This document shows positions 11,495 through 23,438 of a stretch of DNA of 64,000 nucleotides, one piece after another (the first letter of the stretch is position 1; each line of letters starts with the position of its first letter). The notes beneath the pieces were generated by a model. The model saw only the letters and a program-made list of their open reading frames with translations. It made no database searches and was not told the DNA's origin. Made by a program: the position numbers and the translations under genes. Source of the DNA: Agaricus subrufescens (taxonomy: Eukaryota; Basidiomycota; Agaricomycetes; Agaricales; Agaricaceae); assembly GCA_029945375.1 (NCBI GenBank), contig CM057058.1:682001-746000 (forward strand). Direction: 5' to 3'.

Positions 11495-14485
11495 ATGGCG
11501 GGCGTGACAGCCGTAACACTGAGCTATTTCGAGCATCGAGGCAGAGAAGGCAGTCAAGCAAACTCAATGGCTGCCTTGCCTACCAGCGACGCACCGAGAA
11601 GCACAGTCTCTTCGCATACGTGTTGTAATATTAGTAGAGCAATACTACTCTTTCTTTCCCTACCCATGTATTCCCCTAGTGCAAAAGAATCTGCATTTCA
11701 ACATGCAGTGAACCTACTCCAGTGTAACGACATCCCCCTGGAAAGCTTTGTCCAACGTATCTTGAGCGAACCAGGAGCGGTGAACCCATTGTACACCTCC
11801 AGCTTTACATACACGTTGCCATCCCTGCTTCACCACCTATCTGTACATCCACAAACACAGTCCACTGTGAACATCTGGATGCGAGAAGCATATTTGGAAA
11901 ATTTGAAATCTCAAGTCCACGAACTCACAAAAGTCCAACATGGCTTCCATTTTACTGCCACGTCAATGACCGCAGAACGCATGCAAGAGTGTTCTATCAA
12001 ACGGATTGAGGAGGGTATCATTCAACATGCACCAGATTTATGGGAGCTTGTAGGGGAGTTGTTACAAGCTGATCCGAAATTGGCTGAACGGCGAAGAATT
12101 GAACGGGAGATTAGGGAGAAACAACGGTTAAACAATAAGGATGGGAAAAAACCAGCATCAAAGCGAAAGAAAAACGTTGAAGAACTAAATTGGTTTATTG
12201 GTCAAGATGAAGATGAGCCAGAGGATGTTGAAGACCAACTGGAAAATCGGTGGAATACACTGATAAAAGTTGTGAGTATTTGTCCGTCGTTCAAGAAATT
12301 TTTATTCATAACAGCTTATAGAAAAAGATTACTTGCATCAGCATTATGATGCAAGCAACAAACCAACGAGCCAACATGCTGCAGGCACTCGTTGGTGTCT
12401 TTCTGCAGTCCTGCAATGTCGCGGAGCAAGTTCGGCAATTTCTGGCACATATTGGAGTGTCAGTCGCCGTCAAAACAATAGATCGGGCAATGAGGCATTT
12501 GTCTGCTGAGGCAACTACTCAAATGCGGGATCTCGGTGCAACGCTTCTAACTTCATACGCTTATGATAACCTGGATGTCGATCTCCCTCACTCTAGACCT
12601 ACTGAGGAGCATTCTATGTCGGACACCCTCGTACATCTGACTACAGCATCTATGTTTCCATTGAATCACGGCGTTACAAAGGAGGACCTAGCTTTCTCTG
12701 ATACTCTCCGTGAACTTACGCTTAATCCACCTCCTCCAGCAAGCACAAAAGAACTCCTGTCAGCTCTACCGTCAGACAAACGAGACGAGAACAATCTCAC
12801 CTATCGTGATCGTTTCAATCGATGGAAGTTCCTCGATGATTTGATTCAACACGGTCCACCCTCCTTCGCACAATTCAACAAGCAGCTCAAGCGTCCTGAA
12901 GAGATTGAGTGCATACCTGTCATAAAAACAACGCAAGTTCCACTTCGTGCTTCAGAAACAGGGCCTGATACTCCCGCTAAAAACGCAACCGTAATGCAAG
13001 AGTTCTTCCAACAAGCGAATGTTGGAGAGGAAGTGGAGGAGGGTACAAATTCTGGATCAGATATGGAATTTCGGGAACCAGAGCCAGTAGGCTCCGCATC
13101 AACAAAGAAAAAGAAAATCCCTGTTGAAATTGGCAATCACAATATCCTAGTTTTTGGTGACCTAGGAACAGGAAGAAACATACGGAGTCTTCAAGCATCT
13201 TGTTGTGTGGACGTGACATCATTTCAACGATTCCAACCAGTCATTTATTGTCCTGGATGGTTCCACGTTCGTATGGCTTGCGCTGACGCTATTTGGAGGC
13301 GACATATTAATAGCGGACCAGATGCGGAAAAGGTGCCTGCAGCACTAATCAATTATGTTGCCAAACTTCGACCAATGGAAACGCGCAAAATTCAGGCAAA
13401 CCCTGGTTTCCGTCAAATGCACGAAGTGATCCAACACGTAGGCATAGTACTTCGTCTTGAAGGATGGCGTGAAGAGGTGCAACGTCGATATGGGTTTTCA
13501 TCCCTCAGTGAATGGGCCAACTCGGAACCTAGTTGGGAGGACATATGTCAGATCGCAGAGACACTTGTCAAAAATTATGTCGCACCTGCAAGCCTGCTCT
13601 GCGAGGCTCAGAAGGATGACAGTGAACGAGATAAAGTATTTGAGCTGACCAGGACTCTAAGCAAGGATTTTCTTCTATATGAAGAAACGACTTACGCTAT
13701 GAACCATGGCGACATTGGGCGACTTGATCGATGCTTACCTACCTGGATGTACTTCTTTATGGGGTGCGGAAAGGTAAAATACGCCAGAGAACTCCGTCAA
13801 TACCTAGAAAACATGTATATCCTATATCCAAAATCATTAGCGTATGTTGCATCATTCATTCATTAGTAAGTTTGACACTCACCTTCATGACAGTCGTGCA
13901 ATTCGATATAACTCTCTTGTCAATCCCACCGGTAAACCCGATCACTTCCGCGCAATTGATTGGGTTATCGAGCACAATAATTTATATATCAAAAGAATAT
14001 TTGGCGGATCGGGTTCGAATCATACTGTACATCGAATGCTCGAAGCCTCCCCGCTGATTGAAGTTTATAAAGACGTTCGATCTCAATTCGAATCGATGTT
14101 TTGTTTATCTCACAAAACAACTCATCACTCACCGCCCAAAATGAAGCATACGTTCACGAGGCTAGCCAACTATATGATAGAGCATCGGGTAAACAGTTTT
14201 ATTGCAGGGCGGGATGCAGGATACAAAATACCGAACACGATGGAAATTGGAATGAGCAAGCTGACAGCTAATGTTGAGGAAACCAGGAGGGCACAAGTCT
14301 TGAAAGCAGCGAAGCAAGAGAGCATGAGAGCGCAAATAGAGAATCAGCACAACTCGAGCACAAGCAGCCTAGCCGAGAGAGAGAGCGAAATTGACGACAG
14401 GATGAGAGAAGACACCAGAGAAGAACCGGACCTCGAGGATGATCAAGATATCTTCGATGATGGAACATTATTCGTTGATGATTGA
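11495..14485 (+). CDS. DUF6589-domain protein, candidate transposase
   Basis: Three exons: 11495-12271, 12322-13841 and 13894-14485, about 962 residues. The C-terminal two thirds match the agaricomycete DUF6589 family as I know it. Marks are MQATNQRANMLQ, YAYDNLDV, YCPGWFHVRMACADAIW, NPGFRQMHEVIQHVG, then across the last intron VNPTGKPDHFRAIDWV and the IPNTMEIG region. The tail is acidic. Its position inside clear terminal repeats, beside a helicase, suggests it acts in transposition, but catalytic residues are not proven. The 3' end overlaps the helicase gene by 43 bp on the opposite strand. The start at 11495 lies just inside the left terminal repeat; a later Met is possible. Confidence 0.82.
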
Positions 14486-17195
14486 GTTGCCTGCAAATTT
14501 GCAACTTGAGAAAGTCGATCATAGCTCAGCCAGTCATAACTTTCGAATATGTATTTTTCTTGTTGTTGTCCACGGGAGCGGAGTGGAGGTCGAGCCACTG
14601 AAGCAGTTGGAGTGGAGGCTGTGGGGAGCGAAGTCGTGGCAACGGGAGTCAGGGTCATGCGATGGAGATTTTCTTGTTCTATGTGATCAATTAGTTCAAT
14701 TTTTACCTCTCTCGATATATGTGATGTATCACGAAGTGGGCATGTTCTTTCTACATGTTCGTGTCTTGTTGAGTTCTCTATTAAGAGGGATGTGAAAATG
14801 ATACATACGATTATGGCCCGTTCTTTGACACAACTTGCATCTTAGCACACGCTTTTGCGGGACTAAAGGGGCCAGCATTAATGGTGTGGAGGGGGGAGGG
14901 GACAGTGGCGTTGATGATGGAAGGTGTACAGTTTCGGAACATATTTGAGGCAGTGCTGAGGCAGGTAGAGTCGACGATGTTGACGATACCATATTGGTAT
15001 TGCTAGTGACAGTATCCGTCGAAGTTCCCGATAGGAGGATCAGTGGTTCCGAGGTCATGGTGGCGGAAGTGAGATCGTTAGCAGCCTCTTGAGCTACGAA
15101 GTTGGAATGAGTGATGACAAGGTCAATCAGCGATTGACCACACAAGTCTATCCATTCGTCTGCCCAGCTTGTTTCCCTACGCAAGTCAGAAAGGTTAGCT
15201 ATCTTCCCAAAAGTCCAACAATCAACTATGCGGGACATAACCTCTCCGGACATGAGGAGTTCCGGCCCTAAGTCTGAAATAACATCCTCCCCTAATTGTT
15301 GGAGTGCTTGAGTACCACGCCAGTCAAATAATGCCTGCTCAAACGTCTTGTGCTGAGGCAGCCGAATATAGTCTTGATTGATATTTGAACGTCGGGGCGC
15401 AGATGGTCGTTTTGTTGGGCAGACAAAGAAGTCCACAAAATAGCCTGGGTTGCATTTGTCGCAACACATGGTGCAAGTGCGGGGTCTGCAACGCTGGCAG
15501 CCGCCGTTCGTTACAGGGTCACACTGGAGATGCCCATCAATTACTATTAAAAGTATAAGCAATCGAACAGCCGGAAACAAAGAATAGTACTTACCTCTGG
15601 TATCGTTTGCAAAATATAACTGAGAGACTAGACGACGACATGGGATAAAGGGGGGGAGATTAATGTAGTCGTCGATTGCAGACCCAGGGATTACACCCGG
15701 GTTTTTCCCTTTTTTTGTGTTAGTCGGATCGTTTGGTGCTATTTCCGGCTTTAAATATCTCTTCCTTCGTTCACACGTCCATTCCTTGGCAGGGTCTGTG
15801 ATAGGGTCCGCAGTTGCGACATTCCCGGGCTTCTCCTCTTCTTTGACAATGACTGATGCCGCCATCTCATATGTTCGTCGTTGCCTTTTTTTTCTTCCCC
15901 CCTGTGAGTCGTCTCTTGATCGTTTGCCCGTCGATGCGAATGCCTTTTTTGTCCTCCTGCTAGCCGTCACATCTTTTTTCTCCACAAGCAACACTCCGAC
16001 TCCCTGTACGCCTTCACGCCGCGCCGCACGACCAAACCGCTGCCACAGCGTCGAGAATTCGCATGTAGCTTTGTATTGGACAACCACCTCGATGTCGCCA
16101 ACATCCATTCCCTTGATTTTTCTTTGTAAGTAAACAATTCAATTATTTAGATATGTACAACTTACCAAACCAAACGCATCAGTGCAGAGAAGTCCCCAAA
16201 GGTCCCCTCTTCGAAATGCGTCAAGCATCTTATCACGATACTGTGAGCTCATTGTTGAATGAAAATACATGATCTTGTCATGATGCTCTTGAAGTAATCG
16301 TCCGTCGAAAAAATCTTTGGCTCCTTCGCATTCTTTGATATTATCAAAGAAAACTATGAACTTCCGTGGTTGTAACATGCCGTCTTGCCAGTTGTATGGC
16401 ACAAGAAACTCGAGGTCGCGATAGGAAGATCCAGGGTAGGCCATTTGACGCACCATGAGCGCTATATCTGGCCGCTCATTACTGCATAATAGATCGACAG
16501 TGTGTGCACGGTTCATATGAAGGAGCTTTCGTGTTTCGGCGAGTAGTGGTGGGGGAAGAGTTGCCGAAGCGAGGTAAAATGGTACAGGATCAGATATCAA
16601 ATATCTGATAATTCCAACAGCGAGATATGCTTTTCTGAACTTCCCCCACTGAGTTATACAGTGGGCCTCGTCGAAAACAAAACCAAGGATACGTTGAGTG
16701 AATGTTGATGTAGTCCACAGTTTTTTGAGCCGGTCATTCGTCACCATGATTTCCGGGTTGGTGATAACAACCTGATACTTTCCAGAGGCAATATTCTGGC
16801 CATAGTGAGCGGAGATTTGAGCTACAAAATGAGATATGTACCTTGAATGTATTTACTGTTGCATTTTCGGCAGCAACAGCAATGGCCGAAATGCCGGCCT
16901 TCTTCAGCTCCTTGGCCTGATCCTTAGCAAGTACGTTGAGAGGACTGATCACAAAGAGGATTTTGGAAATCCCATCCTCATTGGCCATGAGCAAAGGAAT
17001 CCAAAACGACAGTGTTTTGCCGGCACCAGTAGGAGCGCAACCGATCACATCGTGGCCGGAATAGAAGGCTCTAGCGGCTTCTATTTGATACCAACATGCC
17101 CGCTTATGAAATTTTGATTGGACTAAGTCTCTGATGCGCTCAGATGTCCACGGCGAGGTGAGTTCTTCGAGTTGCAGGGCCAGGGATGCAGACAT
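14443..17195 (-). CDS. RecQ-like ATP-dependent DNA helicase with CCHC zinc knuckle
   Basis: Superfamily-2 helicase of the RecQ type, predicted to unwind DNA 3'-5'. Five exons: 17195-16842, 16795-16166, 16111-15595, 15543-14809 and 14750-14443, about 847 residues. Motif I is CAPTGAGKT near 53-61. Motif II is DEAH near 160-163, followed by CITQWG. Motif III is SATLPP, and motif VI is WQRFGRAAR after GMDVGDIE. Then comes a basic Lys/Arg stretch, a Cys cluster (CQRCRPRTCTMCCDKC) like a RecQ zinc module, a Ser/Thr-rich linker, and CKLCQRTGHNQRTC. That last motif is a perfect CX2CX4HX4C knuckle, formed only when the last intron is removed, which supports the splice. Its location inside the transposon points to a role in element mobility. 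Confidence 0.85.
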
Positions 17196-17316
17196 GAGAG
17201 TAGATATGTGTGACGTATGTATAAATAGATTAATTAGTCTACTACCAAAAACGACATTTTGTGTCTGAGCAAGTTCGGCACATAAGAGGGTGGCTGTGAG
17301 CCTCGGTGATTGCCGA

Positions 17317-17414
17317 CCCGTATGTCGCCAGCCCCTCGCTGACGCTCGCAAACAAAGTTTGTGGGAACCCACGTGACCTCGAGCGGCTCAGCAGAGGGGA
17401 TGGGAAGGAGCCTG
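17317..17414 (-). repeat. right terminal inverted repeat of the 6.1-kb transposon
   Basis: Reverse-complement counterpart of 11336-11440. The inner block is at 17317-17349 and the outer end is AGGAGCCTG at 17406-17414, followed by the direct repeat gtttttgtc. Confidence 0.8.
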
Positions 17415-19707
17415 GTTTTTGTCATCTTCGGTAACTGAGTCATCCCTTAAAAACATTGTTGACCACCCCCGCCGCTGTTGTACCCCACTTATCTCCTCCT
17501 TTTCATGCTACTCGCCACAGAGTTAGTAAATCCAACAACTAAAAACTTAAACTTACTTTACAAGATGTATCCCATCGATCAGGAAGGCCGACACCATTCC
17601 CAACAGGACTCGTAACTTGTACCTCAATGCCTTCACGGATTGCGGAATAGTCTAATGCTCGAAGCGGTACTTGCTTAAACTTTCCAAGTCTTGCAAGTTC
17701 ATCGTGGAACTGCTCCTGATACAACGTTTCAGCATCAGAAAGAGAATATAGTCAAGTGGAACGTACCAATCGCAAGTTGAGAAATGAGAACATGTCGGCG
17801 AGTTCAGTGGAGCATATAGTCTTTGCCATACTCTCTGAAATAATCTTACTAACTTCAGAGTTATTGCACATCCAACTCATCGTTTCATTGTACAAATGAA
17901 CACGTAGTGTTTCATCTGTCACCCGAAAACGGTCATCATAAGGCCAGGAAAGCGAAATGTTGTCACAGCGGCCTTTTATATAATATTCCGAACCGAGCCG
18001 GATGCTTTTGCCACTGGCCATGTTATCGGAGTCGTACGGAACCTCCTTGAAAATTCTCGATGAAACGTTGAGGCAGAGGTGCATGCCCTCATCATAGAAG
18101 TCTGTGGAAAATCCAGATCGTTTGGAATCGGATAGGAAGTCTTCAAATGATTTGTGATAATACGAGAGACGTTCCTCATCAGCTTGATCAGGCTTGGGAA
18201 TCTTCATAACAGCATACAAATGACAAAGAGCTTCATAAGCTTCATCCTCCGTCAATCCTAGTCCATTACACCACCCTCGGAATCCGAGATTGCGAACGAA
18301 TGCCCTTGGACGTATGAGCAACAGTTTGCGGGTGTTTATCATAACATCATCCGGGATATTGGAGAGGATCCTCTTATACAGTGCGTCGAGCTGAGCCATT
18401 GAATTTGGGTGACCTTTTCCAGACGGGTGATCCTTCTCACTATCCTCAATGGTTTCCAACACGCGACGAAGCTGAGCAGTTGGGCTCCCGTGGTTAGGAT
18501 CACCTATGTAACGGACCACTGTTGCAGCGTATGCAAAGAGTCCTCCCGCGGCTGACGCAATTGTTGTGAATTCGTGCTCCAACGGCCACTCTCGCTTGTA
18601 ACTTAGAGTGGGATGTGCAAGTTTGATCTTGTTCAATTCATCCCGAAGATATCGTTGAACCTCCTTGCAAGCTTCATCTGAATCAATCACCATTTCCTCC
18701 ATTATGTATGACAGTTGTACTTCCTGCTTTTCAAAAAACGAAATAATGTGATACTCCGGGCGACTGGCAATAATCCATGCGATGGGAGAGGTAGGGTGTT
18801 CGATGCAATATTCGGTGATGAGCTTGAGGAGCTTTTGTTGAGTGAGGGGGTTGTCGCACTCGTCAAGGCCATCAATGACAATTAGGAAACGACCAGAGGG
18901 CATAGAGGTGTGCATGAACGGTTCAACAATAAATTTATTGAACTGTACTGGCAGTGATTTTCGAAGAAGGGATGGGTCAAGGTTGACCTGATTCTCAATG
19001 AATTGACGGTATGGCCTACACTTGACTGCGAGTTGGTACGCGATAGTTATGATGACCTTGGTCCCGTCCCTACGTCCGTTAATGGAAAGGAAGATTGAGG
19101 CAAAAATGAGGCCTGGAGGGGCATTTTCGGTAACCATCTGCATGACTGCTGATTTCCCAACTCCTGCCGGACCAACCACCCAAAGTAGCTTCTCTTGGTC
19201 ATGACACTGTGTGATAAAGTCAAAGCACCGTTGTATGATCGTTAGCCGTGTTCCAGGGTGGCACCGTGGGGGAGGATCACGGTCAGAAGAGTCGAATTCG
19301 GCTCCGATTATTGTCTGCTGTAGGAACTTCTCCATAACTGGTAGGTATGTCAGTTAGTATACGACGTAGAATGTTGGCCTTGCTTACAGGTGCCTGCAAC
19401 AATATTAATAAATGTGCCGTCGTTCACGACAAAGTTATGCGCTCCATCAAATATATGCTAACCATGATACAGTGAGAGAACGTCCCAAATGAATGGCAAA
19501 CTCACGGTTGCATCTTGATAGGTTGATGATTGACTTTGAGAAATCTGAGGCGCTTGAAGAGGGGAGAAAAGGGAAATTAAGCGTTTCTTGGAACGAAAAA
19601 GCCACGAGGCATGGTGGTTGGAATTTGAAGAGGACTTAGCCGGCTTGGACATACTTGAAGGTAGGAAAAGGCGGGATACGGGAAGTAGTCACAATTGCTA
19701 TTCGGTT

Positions 19708-19723
19708 TGTGGAGTGTCACACC
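19708..19723 (-). promoter_or_regulatory. degenerate TGTG...TCACA box upstream of N4
   Basis: TGTGGAGTGTCACACC, 56 bp upstream of the N4 ATG. It is a decayed form of the palindrome before N6-N10. Confidence 0.3.
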
Positions 19724-19944
19724 ACTGCTTCACCTTCTCGTGATGCGATCGTCAAACGTTAGCCAACAATGAATGATCCCATCCTTCCAACTTCAAACGG
19801 ACGTGAATTTTTTGACTGATTACAACCGCCACCGGTAGTCAAGTGTTTCTTGTAGATCACGCATTGTTTTCCTTGCCAAAGTATTCCATTTAACAGAGTA
19901 GTCAAATAACGTTGAAACATTAGCGTTACATAACAAAACACATA

Positions 19945-22356
19945 CTACTCATCAATAATAGTCGGACATCCAGAGTGTAAAAACCGGTATCGCCACTCCG
20001 ACACTCCATCATCTGGGTCAACAAACAACAATTCTGCATAACACATCTGAGTTGAATCAAGAAAAATAGTCACAAGTAAATCAGGATTATTCATAAAGTG
20101 GCGTGCAAAGCGTCGTGAGCAGTGAATGCAGGCCACAGCAGCATGGTCCCAAGGAAAATCTAGTTGATGCCAGAGCTCATGGGATTGTTGACGCGTAGTA
20201 ATATGGAACCGAGGGATATTTGTATTTTCATCATCCTCAGCGCTCGAGTCGACTCGGTAATATCTTCTAAAATTGGTTGTCCATCCTCGATGTTGCTCTG
20301 AACTATCTATTTCCTCCTTCTCGTGCTACATCAGCTGAAATTAAGTTAACCCCTGACAGCCGCTGAATTATAACTCACGTTGCAAGACGAGTTCCAGGTA
20401 TCTGAAACTCCAATGTTATTTCCAGTGGGACTTGTGAACAACAATTCAATACTTCCACAGACTGCGGCATAATCGAGTGCCCGGAGGGGTACTCGGATTA
20501 ATTTTCCGAGTTTTGTGAGTTCATAGCGGAACCTGTCCTAATCATAGGTTTCAGCATATATACTAGGAAACAGCCTAGGGGAACTTACAAACGCGTTCGC
20601 TCGCAATTTATAAACCGGGAAATAAGTCGGAGGTAGAGTGAAATACGTCGTCAATGTATGAAAGCAGGATATACTCTCATAGAAGCACACGAAATTTCCC
20701 CACACCCAATTCACTGTATTGCTATATAAGTTTGACCGAAGATCCTCATCGGTCGTCCGAAAACGCTCGTCGCCAGGCCACGAAAGAGAAATGCTTTGAT
20801 AGTGGCTTTTCATTACACCACCCCGAAGTTTGATATGTTCATCGGCCACGCCACTCGCATAATATGGAACCTCCTCAACAATCCTGAGCGCAATCTCAGA
20901 ACATAGTTTTATACCCTCATCGAAAAAATCCTGAGAAAACCCAGATCGCCCGAAATCGAATAGGAAATCCTCATAAGATTTATGATAAAAGGAAAGACGT
21001 GAATCATCGGCTCTGTCAGGCTCGGGGATCTTCATAACAGCGTGAAGATGAGAAATGGCATCATACGCATCATCCTCAGTCAATCCCAGTGCATTGCATA
21101 GCCCGCGGAATGAGAACACATCGGAGAAGTCCCTTGAAGATATCAGCAGTAATTTTCTGGTGTTGGGCATAACACTATCCGGGACACTGGAAAGGATTCT
21201 CTTGTACAACGCATCAAGTCGATCCATCGGATGATCCCTTCCCACCACATGGTCCTTTGAGGTAGTATCGATGGTTTCGAGTACGCGACGAAGCTTAGCA
21301 GCCGGGCCTCCCTGGGTACGATCGCCAATGTATCGGATGACGGTTGCAGCATATGCGAAGAGCCCTCCCGCAGCTGAAGCAATCTTGGTGAATTCATGTT
21401 CCAAAGGCCATTCTCGCTTGTGCCTAAGCGTGGAATACTGGAGTTGGATCTTCTTGAGTTCGTCACGGAGATATCGTTGAACTTCCTCGCAGGCCTCGTC
21501 AGACTCTATCTCCATTTCTTCCTTTATGTATGCGTGACAGGTTTCGAGGTTGTCAAAGAATGATGTGATGTGAGGCTCTGGGCGACTGGCGACAATCCAC
21601 GCGATGGGAGAGGTAGGGTATGTGGTGCAGAAGTCCATGATTAGCTCGAGGAGCTTTCGCTGAGTGGGAAGATCATCGCACTCGTCAAGGCCATCGATGA
21701 CCACTAGGAGTCGACGAGAAGGGTCAAGAATGTGTTTGAGCACAAATGGTTCAACGATGAACTTCTTGAACTGTACTGGTAACAATTTTCGTAGGAGAGA
21801 TGGGTCAAGGCTGATCTGATCACGGATGAATTGACGATAGAGCGCGCTCTTAACAGCAAGCTGATACGCGATGGTCAGGACCACCTTGCTTCCATCTCTA
21901 CGCCCATTGACTGAAAGAAATATTGAGGCAGAGACGACATCGTCAGGGGCTGTTTCAGTGACCATTTGCATAACTGCTGATTTTCCAACTCCAGCCGGAC
22001 CAACCACCCAACGTAACTTTCCTCCGTCATTACATTGGTTGATAAAGTCGAGGCACCGCTGTATGATGGCCAGGCGGGTTCCAGGGTGACATCGTGGGGG
22101 AGGATCGCGGGCGGAGGAATCGAACTCGGCTCCAATTATTGTTTCTTGTAAAAGCTCCTTCATGACTAGCACAAATTACAATGGGTATTAGCATGGCTAT
22201 TTCGATAGTACTCTCACAGTTATCTGCGGTGGTACTGTTTTCAATAAACACGGAGTCGTTCACAGTGAAGTTGTGAGCACCATTGAACATTTGCTGGGAG
22301 AAGATAAGTGGTGATCGTTTCATTTCAAGAGCAACACTGACATTCGGGCCCTGCAT
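19945..22356 (-). CDS. NACHT NLR-like protein N5, N-terminal exon lost
   Basis: E2-E5 are complete: 22293-22218, 22165-20589, 20537-20379 and 20325-19945. E3 has GPAGVGKS, LVVIDGLDECDD, IVASRPEPH and YHKSYEDFL. E5 has CIHC and WRYRFLHSG. The usual Ser/Pro-rich E1 is missing. Only its last codons survive (QGQTLAMQGPN), preceded in frame by a stop near 22377. The only in-frame ATG upstream of E2 is at 22356, which would give an E1 of about five residues. A ~610-bp inverted-repeat element lies just upstream (22503-23114). The gene could make a ~735-residue protein without the basic leader, or it may be dying. E2 is well kept (MFNGAHNFTVND). Confidence 0.7.
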
Positions 22357-22502
22357 GGCCAACGTCTGCCCTTGTGATCAAAATGCCGAGGTGGCGAGAC
22401 TGGCGACGGTGGTCCGATGCAGAGGAGTGTGACATCCAGTGTGATCATGTGATCCGTGACATACCGATAGAACAATAACATGTGCCTGTTTCCAATTCGT
22501 TA

Positions 22503-23114
22503 CACGGCGGGCATTTAAATGTCCAATCCCAATTTGGATGCAACTGTCAAGTGACCTGTCCAGTCGATCGTCACTTGAGTTGTCAAGTCGGCCATTGGAC
22601 CTCGGTCACACTAGTGTGACACCACTACTTTTCTCGTGCTCTCCTTTCATTACGAGCGTTTCAAATTCTGTGACTTTCATCTCCTCTCTTGAACTACATC
22701 TAGGCTGCCTCTGTTCTTCTGTCAGTTAGGTAGTCAGTAGTTGTTCCATATCTCTCTTGTTTGTTGATAAGGCAGCTTAAGTAATTTTCAAACTGTGACC
22801 TAGGCAAAATCACGTTCCGCCTTTGTAATTTAAACCTCCTGAGTCTGGTGCCTGCAGATTGGAGGCTTGCTTTTGCTGATGGTCTCACTCTTTGTGCAAT
22901 TACTGTAACTAGGTACTCCTAGAGATCAAGTTCTGTGAACTGTACTATTACCCAAGTCAATAAATGAGAAGAGGAAGACGACTTGCGACTGCGACATCGA
23001 GAAATCGTCACACAAGTGTGACCAATAAACTGGACAACTCAAGTGACGATCGACTGGACAGGTCACTTGACAGTTGCATCCAAATCGGGATTGGACATTT
23101 AAATGCCCGCCGTG
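22503..23114. mobile_element. MITE-like element with CACGGCGGG ends (612 bp)
   Basis: Inverted ends of about 110 bp start CACGGCGGGCATTTAAATG on both sides, with a 3-bp direct repeat TTA at 22500-22502 and 23115-23117. Each inner arm also ends in a small GTCACACnnGTGTGAC palindrome. There is no coding capacity. The CAC ends and 3-bp duplication suggest a CACTA-like (EnSpm/Plavaka-type) non-autonomous element; that family assignment is inferred. Confidence 0.75.
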
Positions 23115-23117
23115 TTA

Positions 23118-23438
23118 GCTGGGGCTACATGACTGTACTTGATAAGACATTCTCTCAACAACTCTCATGTTGAACAGTCACAAAGGACTTAAGCACCAAG
23201 GTTGTTGTCGGGTACGTGCACTTGAGCTGATACTCGAACTCCCTGACATCAAGGTCGTCTTCTGTTTCTCTCCGCCCCTCAGGCTCTTCCTCAAATCCCC
23301 CTTCTCAGCCAACCAGAATCATTCTTAGCCTTGGCACTCCCACAACCACACGCCTCGAGTTAGTACAAACCAATTGGTTCTGAAGCAGAGTGATACAAAC
23401 AACCCGCATGAATTATTGTTGTAAATGACATTTCTACG
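23118..23438. other. intergenic N5-N6
   Basis: About 320 bp between the MITE and the N6 stop codon. No gene and no trace of the missing N5 E1 were seen. Confidence 0.35.

Larger units (their letters stand above)
11336..17414. mobile_element. DUF6589/RecQ-helicase DNA transposon, 6.1 kb
   Basis: Terminal inverted repeats start CAGGCTCCTACCCAT on the left and, reversed, CAGGCTCCTTCCCAT on the right. A second inverted block of 33 bp (31 identical) lies at 11408-11440 and 17317-17349. The perfect direct repeat gtttttgtc flanks the element at 11327-11335 and 17415-17423. Inside are two genes that converge: a DUF6589 protein on + and a RecQ-like helicase on -. Both are open, so the element may be autonomous. 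A 750-bp element at 38247-38996 has the same ends and also a 9-bp duplication, which confirms the boundaries. I do not recognise a named superfamily with this gene pair. Confidence 0.88.
11066..19652 (-). pseudogene. NACHT NLR-like gene N4 split by a 6.1-kb transposon
   Basis: Array member whose last exon is cut in two. Exons are 19652-19506, 19457-19388, 19337-17767, 17715-17557 and an E5 start at 17507-17415. The rest of E5 lies at 11335-11066, beyond the transposon at 11336-17414. E1 is very short (49 codons, MSKPAKSSSNSNHH). E2 is 70 nt against the usual 76. E3 keeps GPAGVGKS, LIVIDGLDEC and ASRPEYH. The reading frame on both sides of the 9-bp duplication is the same (Asp-Lys-Asn codons), so the gene was open before insertion, at about 766 residues. 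Read into the transposon, the frame stops within about eight codons. This removes the CxxC and YxEVSF part of the C-terminal domain. A truncated protein could still be made. Confidence 0.85.
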
